Source: Heliocybe sulcata (taxonomy: Eukaryota > Basidiomycota > Agaricomycetes > Gloeophyllales > Gloeophyllaceae). From it: a DNA stretch of 64,000 nt. A program made the translations under genes and the position numbers. Of this stretch, positions 46,807-57,213 are shown in pieces; within the stretch, counting starts at the first letter, position 1; the number at the start of each line of letters is the position of its first letter. The notes beneath the pieces are model-generated. The model worked only from the letters and a program-made list of their open reading frames with translations. It was not told the origin of the DNA and did no database searches. The DNA lies in NCBI GenBank assembly GCA_004369045.1, contig ML213519.1:162150-226149 (forward strand). Reading direction: 5' to 3'.

Positions 46807-49506
46807 GGGTTGTGTTTACGTCCATTCTTATCTGTCTGTGCTGTTGCTTACACTTATGCGAGCTTTGTCGAATGCCACGTACGAGCGTCAGACGTGCGAC
46901 CCAATAGCGAGTGCACAACTCCCGTGAGTCCAACGTCCTGAGACTTTGGCTCCTGATGCATCATGCACGTTACGCATTGTATATGAAGAATGTTGTCTAC
47001 CATCTGGACAGCTCGACTATCAAATATCACCAGTATTAAAATTGACGGTAAGCGAGGCGAATAAGTAGAGATCCCCTGAAATGTGCACACTGACGGTCAT
47101 TAATTAAACTTTATATTCAAGTTAGCTGCACAATTCAATTGTGCTTCTGTTATCTATTGTCCGCGCATCTTTCTTTTCCTTCGCCACCATGCCTCCCAAC
47201 CCTACCTCAACACGCCGGCGTACTTTTATCCCCCCGAAATACATCTCGCCTGTAGAATGAGAGGCTACCGCCACGGCATTCTGTGCGTGAAGACGAAGCA
47301 GGACTGTGGACGTGCATGCGCACAACAAAGACTTGGACGCATGTCGATTAGTAATGGAGACAACATACGGTCGCTTCCCGTCGTCTCCAGTATCAAGTAC
47401 AAGGCGTGCGAGTCACCGGCACGGTTTGCAACCTTTCAGGCCACACTTGAAGCGCATTTGTGTGCGGAGCTGAGTTTAGTAGCTGGTCTATGTATGCGAC
47501 CTAACCCAACAAATGGGACTCTCAAAGAGCGAGTACAGATACCTGCGCAGAGGATGGCCAGCGTGGGGGGTAATCCGCAGGGGTCGCGGTAATCGCGCAT
47601 ACATCGGCTCAGGTAAGTAACATTGCACCATTGGGCATAGGGTCAAAGCACATACGCAGCTATGCTCAAAAGGACACGACATATCTCATATCCCAGCTGG
47701 TCTCCCGACCGATGGTACTGTTTGGGTAGGGCAGTGGAGTCCACGCTCTCTTGCAGCGAATAAAGGAACAAGAGATCGCCCACGACCAGGCAACAGACAA
47801 TGAGAAAACGAGCCATAGGTAGGGTTCCGGTAGCAGGGTCGTCTCCAAGTATTGAAGGCCAGAACGAAGGTTGGCATGATCACACGGATGCTAGCAACGT
47901 CGAGCAAATCGGGCAGAGGCTTGTGCCGTGCCGGACTCTACACGAACCACACATCAAAGCTTGTCTCCTCTGAAGAAATGCGTCCGTGATCATGAACGAG
48001 GTCACCTTTAATTAGGGCCGGCTTTGGCGACCTAGATGCCATCCTGCGATGCGCCTCGGAGCAGTATCAGTTCGCCACTCGCGGTCTCAGAAGCCATTCG
48101 AAGGGAACTAGGACGATGAGCATAGCGCCAGAGGATGAATCTCTGAACATCGTATCCCCAGGAAGTAGGCTTGCCAGCTTCTGCTCTCCTGCCCCTCCCG
48201 AAACTCCGCTCCACATTCTACGTTTCGCTCAATCTCGCACGGACATAGGGCGATTGTGCGGCGGCAGCCAAGAACCTGATGGTGTACCTTGTACTGATGG
48301 TCTTGAAACCTCGTGGCAAGGACAGACAAAAGACAAAGTCCCGGAATAATAGTCGTCGCTGGCAAGGAAGGCGAGTGCTCAAGATAGTCATCCTCGTCAA
48401 CCAGCACACCTAGGCGAGGTGATATGGTCATACTCGAAGATTGATCCAAGTGACCGCGACATTGTACGTGACCAGGTGAATCCTTGTTGTGGAGCTAACA
48501 CCTTCACACAGAGCAGGAGACATGCCGACAGAGAACAACGACTGCTTGCGGAAACGCATGAGGTACGGATTCTCTGGAGATGCCACGTCGGCGACGCAGG
48601 AATGGAAGGTGATGAGGCTCAAGGCGGCAGGAACAAGAATTAGCAAGTGCTCGGATACAAAGTCGTACGCAGAGGAGAAACTCCGGACCGGGTTTGGTGA
48701 TTCCTCCATGATAGGCAGCCCTTGTATTCGACTCGGCGACAGGACCTCGGTTACTGTGAGTTCCACGTTGCCGCATCTGTGACTGGCCATCGTCACTGAG
48801 CAAGAGAGTCGAGGAGCAAGACTTCCGCCACAGGACGCAGCGACGGAACAGAACTAGCTAGACAAAGAGGCGAGAGGCAAGCGAGAGAAGACAATAAACC
48901 GGCAGTTACCGATTACAAAAGTACGGTGGCCGAGGTCCTCGTGGCTCCGAGCGTTTGGTTCCTTCATTTACTGCAAGCTTGTTTTCAATTGCCCGTATCC
49001 AGCGCGGCGGGCCCTTGATTTCCATTTGGAAGTACAGCGTTATTGTCCCGCAATGTCGCACAACGCGCACTTTTGTCCCGTCCCACCTCTTAAGAGGATG
49101 CTTGAATGTGGTACGTCTCACCGACTTTAGAGCTAGTCTCAGTCTCCTTTGTACGACTCGCCCACGTCTTGCACGGCTCGGTCATCTCTCGACTGTTTGC
49201 TCTCGGAGGTCTTCTGTATCCCTATTCCCCGACCGCTTCTAACTCGCTTGTCGACTTGGAATTCAAGTCGTATCCCCAACTAATCGTCTTAATCGTCCTG
49301 GAAGGTCCTATCCACCTTTCCGTCCACATCAGTGGGTCTAGTTCCATTAATGGACCAAGGCTCTGTGGTCGCTGACGGTCCGGCGCCTCTATATTAGGTG
49401 TCCCTTGTTTTTGTAGCTGTACATCCGGCGCATCATTCTGAGACATAGCCCCCCACTTTCCTTAATCTCACGCTCTTCCAGTCCACTATCGTAAGTCGAT
49501 CACCAT
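46807..49506. other. Long gene-poor interval
   Basis: In 2.7 kb I find no gene that can be supported. Several 60-120-codon frames exist on both strands (for example 47257-47592 plus, 48428-48796 minus), but none shows a domain or consistent splice chain. The minus-strand stretch 47670-47850 is hydrophobic (LWLVFSLSVAWSWAISCSFI) and could be a decayed membrane-protein exon. The 300 bases before 49507 are pyrimidine-rich, as in promoters of these fungi. Confidence 0.45.
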
Positions 49507-51093
49507 ATGCCTCAGGCGCGTGCTGTGATGACCCTTCCCCGCCACAGTCACATTTCACTTAATTCAAATGCCCAAAGCTACTTCTTCATACCCTGTCCTG
49601 TCGAAGCAAGCGCTCCCTCAAAAGGTCGCGCCGACGCAGCCGCTGCCCCTGCTTTGCCTACCAGCCGAGTCTCTCCAGTCTGGGATCAACGTTTCAATAC
49701 TCACCCGCGAAACACCACATTCTCGAACATTTCTGCGTGGGCACTGAACGTGCAGCCAGGGTCTCCTGAGCCATTATCGCCTGAGCGACGGGCTTCGGTA
49801 TCTAGCCCTCGTCGGCCGTCCATCTCAGCAATCAGTCCCAGGCGCCTATCTGTACCGTCTGTGCGCGTCTCGTCTGCGTCGTTCTTAAACTTACAGGATA
49901 CCCCGCTACCTGGACAGCGAACGGCTTATACACCCATTGTAGTAGAGTTTCCTACTTCGCCCAAAACAGCTGGTCTTCCGACCCAGTTCACGAAGAAAGA
50001 CCCGGTCGCGCTCTACGGAATCCCCCTTCCACCAGTCCCCAAAAAGAGCGGTCGCGTTCTCAGCCGTATGCGCTCTCTGTCCGTCTTCGGCAATCGCGGT
50101 CGACCCAAGTCGTCTGACGGTCCCGCCGCGCCCAAGGCTGCGCCGACGGACGCGAATGCAAAACTCGCTGCGGCAGCAGAGATTGCATCTCGCAAGAAGG
50201 AGGGGTACAAAATGAAGACAAAGCAAACGTATGACCGTCCCGTCCCTTTGGCGGCTCAGCTCGAGCTGGCGCAGATGATGGACGGTGGCTCAATGGACCA
50301 TCGGATCAAGGCGCACATGCACGAGCGTGCGCGCGCTGAGCGTGGGCTGAAGCGCGGGCAGCAGGTTGTCGGTGTCGGCGATGTGTGGCGAGACGGTGAG
50401 GGTGGTATCTGGTTGGACCAGGAGGAGGAATGGGAGTACGCGCACCTGCTGTCCGGAGAAGTCCGCACAGGCGCGTCCGTAGAGCACGAATGGGTGGATT
50501 TCGAACCGGGCTCTCCTGTGGCAGGGGGCGAAGGACGGAGGGGAAGCGTGTCGACGCAGTCCTCGGATCTCGACCCGAATCGCCTCGTGCAGGCATCGGA
50601 AGGGTTGGACGATAGCTTAGGTACTTTTGGCGGGAACGTCCTGCCAACTGCCGCGCACAAGCCCGGTATGCCCGTGCTCTCCTTATCTCCGGCGGGAGGG
50701 CGTTCGAGGAGCCATGAGGTTTCACAACAGAGCAGCCGCCCAGGGTCGAGCGGCTCCGCACGGAGACGCCCTGCCCCACTTATCCTCCCTCCTTCGAGCC
50801 CTTCGAGCAAGCGCCCTACGAACTCCCCGATAAACCCTGAAGCGATTCGTCGCGACTTCCTCGAGAACTCATTCCAGCCTGAGGTTGCAGAGAGTATGGC
50901 ATCGGGACCCTGCCGCGCTGATCGCGACGCTTTAAAGAAGTTGCGGAGAGGAAGCATCGCCCTGCTCTCAGGGTATACGAACGCCGCCGCTGCATCCACG
51001 GAGAGTTTCGCGAGTTCTGGAACGAAGAAGGCCGCATTGAAGAAGCCATCGTTGATGCATGTTTTCAAGGGAAAGAAGGAGGTCGCGGCTTGA
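49507..51093 (+). CDS. Single-exon 528-aa disordered basidiomycete protein of unknown function
   Basis: One uninterrupted frame from Met 49507 to TGA 51091-51093, an unusual single-exon gene here. The protein is mostly disordered, Ser/Pro/Arg-rich: SPERRASVSSPRRPSIS, SPRRLSVPSVRVSSAS, KKSGRVLSRMRSLSVFG. A central, more ordered stretch around residues 230-330 has RPVPLAAQLELAQMMDGGSM, IKAHMHERARAERGLKRGQQ and GDVWRDGEGGIWLDQEEEWE, followed by a probable acidic/aromatic motif. The C-terminus has PINPEAIRRDFLENSFQPE and a basic tail ending HVFKGKKEVAA. I do not recognise a known domain. Clustered R-x-x-S and S-P sites suggest kinase regulation (inference). The strong codon-position bias and length support a real gene. 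Confidence 0.7.
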   Translation: MPQARAVMTLPRHSHISLNSNAQSYFFIPCPVEASAPSKGRADAAAAPALPTSRVSPVWDQRFNTHPRNTTFSNISAWALNVQPGSPEPLSPERRASVSSPRRPSISAISPRRLSVPSVRVSSASFLNLQDTPLPGQRTAYTPIVVEFPTSPKTAGLPTQFTKKDPVALYGIPLPPVPKKSGRVLSRMRSLSVFGNRGRPKSSDGPAAPKAAPTDANAKLAAAAEIASRKKEGYKMKTKQTYDRPVPLAAQLELAQMMDGGSMDHRIKAHMHERARAERGLKRGQQVVGVGDVWRDGEGGIWLDQEEEWEYAHLLSGEVRTGASVEHEWVDFEPGSPVAGGEGRRGSVSTQSSDLDPNRLVQASEGLDDSLGTFGGNVLPTAAHKPGMPVLSLSPAGGRSRSHEVSQQSSRPGSSGSARRRPAPLILPPSSPSSKRPTNSPINPEAIRRDFLENSFQPEVAESMASGPCRADRDALKKLRRGSIALLSGYTNAAAASTESFASSGTKKAALKKPSLMHVFKGKKEVAA

Positions 51094-51955
51094 AGCTATG
51101 CTATTACAATTACCATGCTATGCTCCGCAACGCCGCCATGATGGGGTTGCTCCATCTGTCCTGCTACCATGTCATGTGCAATGTATCAGTATGCGCTCGT
51201 CTATTGTTATATCTATGTCTATAATAGCCTTGCATCGCCCTCTTGTCTTGAAGTCGTTAAAATCTGTAGCATTATTAATTGTTGTATGTTGATTGCCACT
51301 GATTTTCATCAGACTCGCAGCAGCCTCCTCGGAATCTAACTGGTGTCTGACCGTAGTTGACGCAAAGACGCAAATATGCCGGCTGGCATTGAATTGACCT
51401 CTTGAGCTCGACTCTTCGCGAAGTTACAATCTACCCTCTCGCGTAACTCCAGCGACTTAGCTGCAAACCGCCATGGTGCGCTCGTGGGCGTTCGCTTCTG
51501 GGTAGCTAGGCTTTACAACCAGTTCTAACTCCTGCGACCCGCTTGCCCTTAAGCGTAAGTCGCGCTCTGCCAGGTTCTTGTGCGACGACAAAACACTGCT
51601 TCCTACTGCAAGACCACAGAATTTCCATGGTAGGGCTATATGTACTCGAGCCGTAGTAATAATTGCTGACTGCCTCTGCTGTGAAGCCTGACACGATGCA
51701 TGAAGCCTAACGTCAGCGCGCACGGCCACGATTCTAGTACATCTTTCCATTTAGCTACCGACTGATGTACCAAGCCTTCTTCAGCGCTCGCACTGGAAGG
51801 CTATACGAACAGATATAGAGCAATCTATACGGACATGTGATGTGACCGAGCACTGCACGGGAGCCCGGCTGCTAGCATCGGCGGTACAAGAAGAAGAGCA
51901 TAAAGACGCGCTCCCTGCTGCCCGATTCATAAACCAGCGAGAGCCACATTCCACG
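51094..51955. other. Intergenic, no gene seen
   Basis: Region between the orphan gene and the first calpain. Minus-strand frame 51457-51750 lacks any domain. The last 120 bases are the probable calpain promoter and 5' UTR. Confidence 0.45.
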
Positions 51956-54900
51956 ATGCCAGCGCTTTCAGGGAGTCATGCCTTGAAAAGCGGAGAAAGG
52001 ACTGTTGCTCAAAGCAGAGCGAGCTCCCTCGGAGGCAAGGTACCGGTCCGCGAATATGAACAGTTGAAAGAAAAACATGTAGGTGTCATCGTAATGTCCT
52101 GCTTTCGTGCCCAACGACTCACGGATGATGTTGCTTCTTCTAGAATCTCTGCGTGACAGAGGAAATGCAATCGGCTTATGACGGGTGCAAGGCGGAGGTC
52201 GACCGAATCATTGAACACTGCAGGTAGGTGGCCTGGCGTATCGGTAGAATCGATGGACAGCGACTGAATATTTCCCTCTCATGACGCTTCTATTATTCCT
52301 GACCAGAAATGGGAACAGACGTTTCCGGTAACATTCGCTGTAGCCCTTACAAGGAGAATATATGGACTCACGTTGTAATACCTCTAGTGACCTCGAATTC
52401 GACCTCGAAGAAGATCGGGATGATTGCCTGTACGGGCTTGAAAGGGACGAGTCTTGTCAGCCGCCTGATATTCTCCGTGTGACGGATATATTCCGCGACC
52501 CCGAGCCGGTGTTATTCAAGGAAGGTGCAACTGCAGATGACCTCGTTCAGGGTCAGCTGCAAGACTGTTGGTTTCTGGCTGCGTTAGCCACAGTATGCAC
52601 CGCGAGCAAGGACTCTAACTGGATCGAAAGGAAGATATGCGTGAAGGTATTTGTTCCGCCTTCTCGGAAACTGCACGCTCACATTCTTCCCTCAAGCACG
52701 ACGTGCAAGTGGGAGTCTATGGCTTCATTTTCTACCGCGACCGCGGATGGGTCCACGTCGTAGTTGATGAGTACGGCACGCTTCTATGGTGTTGAGACCG
52801 ATGTGAATTCTGTTTGCGTTGGTAGCCTATTGTTTGTCCATGCCCCGAAATACGAGAACGTACAGGAGGAGGCAAGTACACTGTATGCTTTATATTGCAC
52901 CACCAGCGGTTCTGATTCTGACCTAGGAACAAATTCGGTTTCGAAGGGATAAGGATCAATATAATAAAGTGGCCAGGAGCGGATCGAAGTCTCTCTACTT
53001 CGCTTCCTCCGGAACTGAAGGAGAGACATGGGTGTAAGTCTATGTCTCGTTGCTGCTGACACGGGACTGACCACCTTTCTAGGCCACTCATTGAGAAAGC
53101 CTTTGCTAAGCTCCACGGCGACTATGCGGCATTAAACTATGGGTTTACCTGTGACGCAGTAGAGAGTCTGACGGGGTAAGATCAAATCCAACTCGACTGA
53201 AGGTCGTTACGCACATCACATGTTTAGCGGTGTCTACAACTGTTTCCATCTGCACGACATTCTCGACAGCGACAAGTTCTGGAGAGAAGAATTGATGAAA
53301 CTCAGCGATAAAGTTAATGGAGATAAAGCTAGCAAAGACAGAGTCTTCAGTTGTCTGCTAGCTAATCCTTCGAACGACAGCGACACGTCGGTGTCAATTC
53401 GCGGTTTGAGGCCTGGTGCGTGAACCATTATTGACTCAAGGGCTGGGCGTCATCTGATGCTGAATGTTGTGCAGAGCACGCATATTCTATCATTGACGCT
53501 ATCGAACACCCGAAGACCGGTAAGCGTTTTGTCAAGATCCGCAACCCTTGGGGTAGAGGTGGAGAGTGGGACGGACGCTGGAGCGACGGGTCTAAGGAAT
53601 GGACGACCAAATGGGCAGTGCCTGGTACTGAAGAGCTAGTTCACATTCGTGCCGAGGATCTAGGTCACGAATTTGGAGATGACGGCCAATTCATCATGGA
53701 ATGTACGTCCCATGATTTATATCTGGCTGACCGAAGTTAACCAGTCACCAGTTGATGACTTCTTGTCGACATGGTCCTATGTAGATCGAACGAAGTTGTT
53801 CAACGACGAGTGGGCCTATAGTTGCCATTGGCTCAACGTCTCTACTCGTCCTGCGCCTTGTGGGTTCTTCCATTACCCCAGGAGATACGATCTAATAGTC
53901 TGGCAGCTGCTTGGAGTCCAGGCGACGTATCATGTGAGTTCGTATACCAGTTCATGTTACTGCTCTAATGTATAGTCTGCAGTTTCGATCACAATCGCCG
54001 AAGATACCCCGGCTGTTATCGTGCTGTCGCAGCTCGACGACCGTGCATTCCATGAATTATCAGGGTGCTACAAATGGTCTTTGGATTTTGTCATGTACAA
54101 GCAAGGCGCCGGCCAGCAAGAGATTGGCAGATCTGTACATGAAAGACTATGGCGTCGCAGTGTCAACTTAGAGTTGAGTAATCTCCAGAAGGGCACTTAC
54201 ATCGTGCACGTACGTCTTTTACGAGTGACCAACCGGCGACGATCTGACAGTGGACTAGGCCAGAGTAGATCGAAAGCATAGGCAGGAAGCGTATGTTGAC
54301 CTATATCACGAGATCAAAGCTGGTGTCCGCACCACGGTGATGCCAGGAGCGTTCCATACCGAGGCTATGAAAGGGAAGGAAGTGTCGTTGTCACGTCCCT
54401 ATATCCGAGAACTGTCTCTGCGTCGAAAGGAATGGGATGAAAGGAAGCTTGCGAAGAAGTGGGCGAAGGCGATTGCCAGTAAGAGTATAGCATCCAGTGA
54501 GTAGAGAATGATTCGCATGTGTAACTGGCAGCTGATCCCGGCATGGGCCAGACTTTGTCCCTCAGTGAGTAAGCCCGCCTCCACAACATAACACAAAAAC
54601 TGAAGCGTCCGCTATAGCCTATACGAGGAAATGATCCCGATTAGCCACGACTTCCTGGGTGGACAGGATCTAAGCGAAATACAAGCTGACGTCTTCGACG
54701 ACAGGCAAGAAACATTTGAGCCGCCCTTATCGGCCGCTTCCGACTCTACAGTTTTTCAAGAGGCTTTCAGGCAGAGCCAACAGCGGCAGATAGCGGGTAG
54801 TCCCGAGTCAGTCAGAACCCGTGTACCAGAGCGGCAACGGCAGAGTACTGCTATATTTGCTGGTTTCATATGTAGCCAGTGCGAGGTGTGTAGTGACGCC

Positions 54901-55448
54901 AACTTGGCCTTCCTTCGTATAGTTGTTGAAACATCTGGAATAGGAACTCGTCGGAGGGCCGTTTTGGCGATGCCTGGAGTGAGTTAACTCCTGGCCATAG
55001 TTCTAGAATTACTGACCAATACATGAGCTTCTAGATGCGTCTCGTTTGATATCTGTAGCCGCTGTGTTGGCCTGCATGGAGGAAACCCGCGACATGACCT
55101 CCGGTTTATCCAGACACTCGAGGACGTGAAGGCGCTCAGGCAAGATGTGAGCTTCATCTATTCTCTATGTAACAGTCAGTTGATGGCTGGCAGGGATACG
55201 GCAAGGGTGCACACCCAGAAGATTGCGAGATAACGATTGGTCTACGTGTTTACACCGTGAAGAAGGCTAAACCTATTATTCACGGGTCACTGCGTCAAGG
55301 CAAGCTACTCCGCGGTATCTTCAACCGTCAGTGGGTTCCGAGCGCGGTCAACAAGGAAACAGTGAAGAGAAAGCGCACTCCTGTTCCCGTCATAGACGAA
55401 CCGAAACCGAAGAGAAGGGCATCGGCTAGAATAAGCTCAAAATCCTGA
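51956..55448 (+). CDS. Calpain-family cysteine protease with C-terminal ZZ finger, copy 1
   Basis: A many-exon gene starts at Met 51956 (MPALSGSHALKSGERTV). After a coiled N-terminus (VTEEMQSAYDGCKAEVDRII) and the linker DLEFDLEEDRDDCLYGLERD, the protease core follows: the Cys box LVQGQLQDCWFLAALATV (52540-52590), VYGFIFYRDRGWVHVVVDE, WVPLIEKAFAKLHGDYAALN, the His box EHAYSIIDAIEH (53475-53515) and the Asn box KRFVKIRNPWGRGGEWDG. All three catalytic residues are present. A calpain beta-sandwich follows (ITIAEDTPAVIVLSQLDDRA, ERLWRRSVNLELSNLQKGTY). The C-terminus carries a ZZ-type zinc finger split by an intron: CSQCEELVGGPFWRCLEC, then DICSRCVGLHGGNPRHD (54865-55110), and a basic tail KPKRRASARISSKS. 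No EF-hands are seen, so calcium regulation is uncertain. It is a paralogue of 57214-60423. Confidence 0.85.
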
Positions 55449-55668
55449 TGCTGCGTATAGCGCTCTTTGGCAAGATTTGCATGGTCTCCGTAGTATTTCA
55501 AGCGTTGTACGATCTCCTGTCTGCCCTATTAGAAGAACCGTGTAAGAATATGATATAGTAGTATTAAGTAGGGCATATAACCAACGGGAGGGTTCAGGGT
55601 CCGAGTACCAGTACTTGATCGGGCAAGTGAGCGAGTACCTCTGGTACCGCTCCTGTACTTCAACCACC
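55449..55668. other. Short intergenic region
   Basis: Spacer of 220 bases between calpain copy 1 and the ZNF511-like gene; presumably terminator plus promoter. Confidence 0.4.
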
Positions 55669-56749
55669 ATGTCCTCCTCGAAGCGTACTAGAACGCCTTC
55701 TCCTTCCACTACCCCAACTCCCAAAGCACCAAGAATAATACCAGAGCTGTCCTCAAAAGCGACTGCTCGACCCCTGCTCTGTACCCTACCTCCGACGTGT
55801 AATCCCCCAAAGAACCAACCGACGCAGCTACTGGGTTCACAGGATCTCGAGAGGCATTATGCAACGTATCATGCTCATGTTTGCGAAGAGAAAGGATGTG
55901 GGTGCGTCTTCCCAGAGGCTAGACTACTTCAACTGGTGAGGATCCTGTGAGTAGTTTGCTGAGAGAGGCTGAAGGTGTAACTCGAGTCGTGCTGCCTTTT
56001 AGCACCAGACTGAATGCCATGACCCTCTCGCCACCGTTAAGAAAGATCGCGGAGAGAAGATTGTACGCATGTTTGGCATTGTTCAAATATTCCATGATGC
56101 TGATTGCACGATTTTTGCCCATTTACGTTAGTTCGCGTGCCACCTTTCCTCTTGCGATCGACTGTTTCTGACACCCAAAGCTCGGCGCCTGCACCTAATC
56201 CAAGCTCATGGCTATCCCAAAGAGTACTTCTTTGCCATCACAAACAAAGGTGTGGGCGGCCTGCTGAAGAAATGGGGCGAAGGCGCAAGCATGATCCGGG
56301 GCGAATGGAAACACAGAGACGGCGAAACGCAGCAAGAGGGCTCAGAAAATAGTGACGAAGAGCATGCTACAACTCACGAAGACTCCGGGTCTAGGATGAA
56401 TACTGACGGAACATCTGCTGAAGAACTGATCACAACAAGTGCTCAGGGACCTACCTCTGGCGAGGATGTTGATGCCTTAGCTGACTCCATGACCTCACTG
56501 TCCCTTATTCCTTCGTCCATCCGGTTTGGCCGCGGTGGAAAGGCCGGCGGATTTGGTCCTCGGGGGCGCGGTGATCATTTCCCGCCACAGCCTTTCCACC
56601 CGACGCCACGAGGTCGTGGGGGCAGGGGAGGACCGGTCCCTAATTTTCCAGCGAGAGGTGTATTGCCTGCTCGGGGTAGAAGTGCTCCCAGGGCCGGCTT
56701 CGTTCTTCGTGCTCGCGGCAGGGATATACGAGGTGGAGGTAGAATATAG
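55669..56749 (+). CDS. ZNF511-like C2H2 zinc-finger protein with RGG tail
   Basis: Three exons. Exon 1 (from 55669) has a Ser/Thr/Pro head (MSSSKRTRTPSPSTTPTPKA) and the first zinc-finger part (LERHYATYHAHVCEEKGCGC, VFPEARLLQL). After an intron comes HQTECHDPLATVKKDRGEKI. A second intron (56072 to about 56132) joins to FACHLSSCDRLFLTPKARRL and HLIQAHGYPKEYFFAITNKG, then VGGLLKKWGEGASMIRGEW. This order and the HGYPKEYFF block match the ZNF511 family, found from fungi to humans and of poorly known function. The C-terminal 90 residues are Gly/Arg-rich (GPRGRGDHF, RGRGGRGGPVPNFPARG), suggesting RNA binding. It is the only gene lying between the two inverted calpains. Confidence 0.8.
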
Positions 56750-57213
56750 GAGTGTCGAGTTCGTTCGCGCGTATTGGAGCTTGTACCCGTCGTTCATATG
56801 GTCGCGATCCGCCTATGGTCTGCCGGTGAGTTACATGTAGTATGTGGCCTTCGATAATGAGGTGCGTGGAGCACGTGTGATGTATGCGGTTTCTTTGCGT
56901 CTATGCTATAGGAAGAGCGTCTCTGTAGCCAGAATTCACGCAGATTGAGCAATAATGTCTTCGCTGACCCATTGCTATGGCTGGATTACTGATCGCCATC
57001 GATCCATCCGAAGGACTCTATCATGCGTTGACGACACCACGAAATCACATAGTTAAATCTCAGTTACTATGGCCTCCGCCGCACAGTCATTCCGCGGAGA
57101 ATATTTCCCTGTCGCAGTTGGCCTCTGATGGTCGCAGGAGATTCTTTCTTGGTATAGACGCGTAAGCCCAGGGTAACTTCATAATCTTCTGGGTGCGTGA
57201 CATATCCGTGCAC
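56750..57213. other. Intergenic, between convergent genes
   Basis: A 460-base spacer between two convergent 3' ends. A 62-codon plus-strand frame (56977-57165) has no domain. I see no repeat. Confidence 0.4.

Noticed and set aside
50256-51068. 270-codon minus-strand frame
   Set aside because: Antisense shadow of the single-exon orphan gene; the sense frame has far better coding character.
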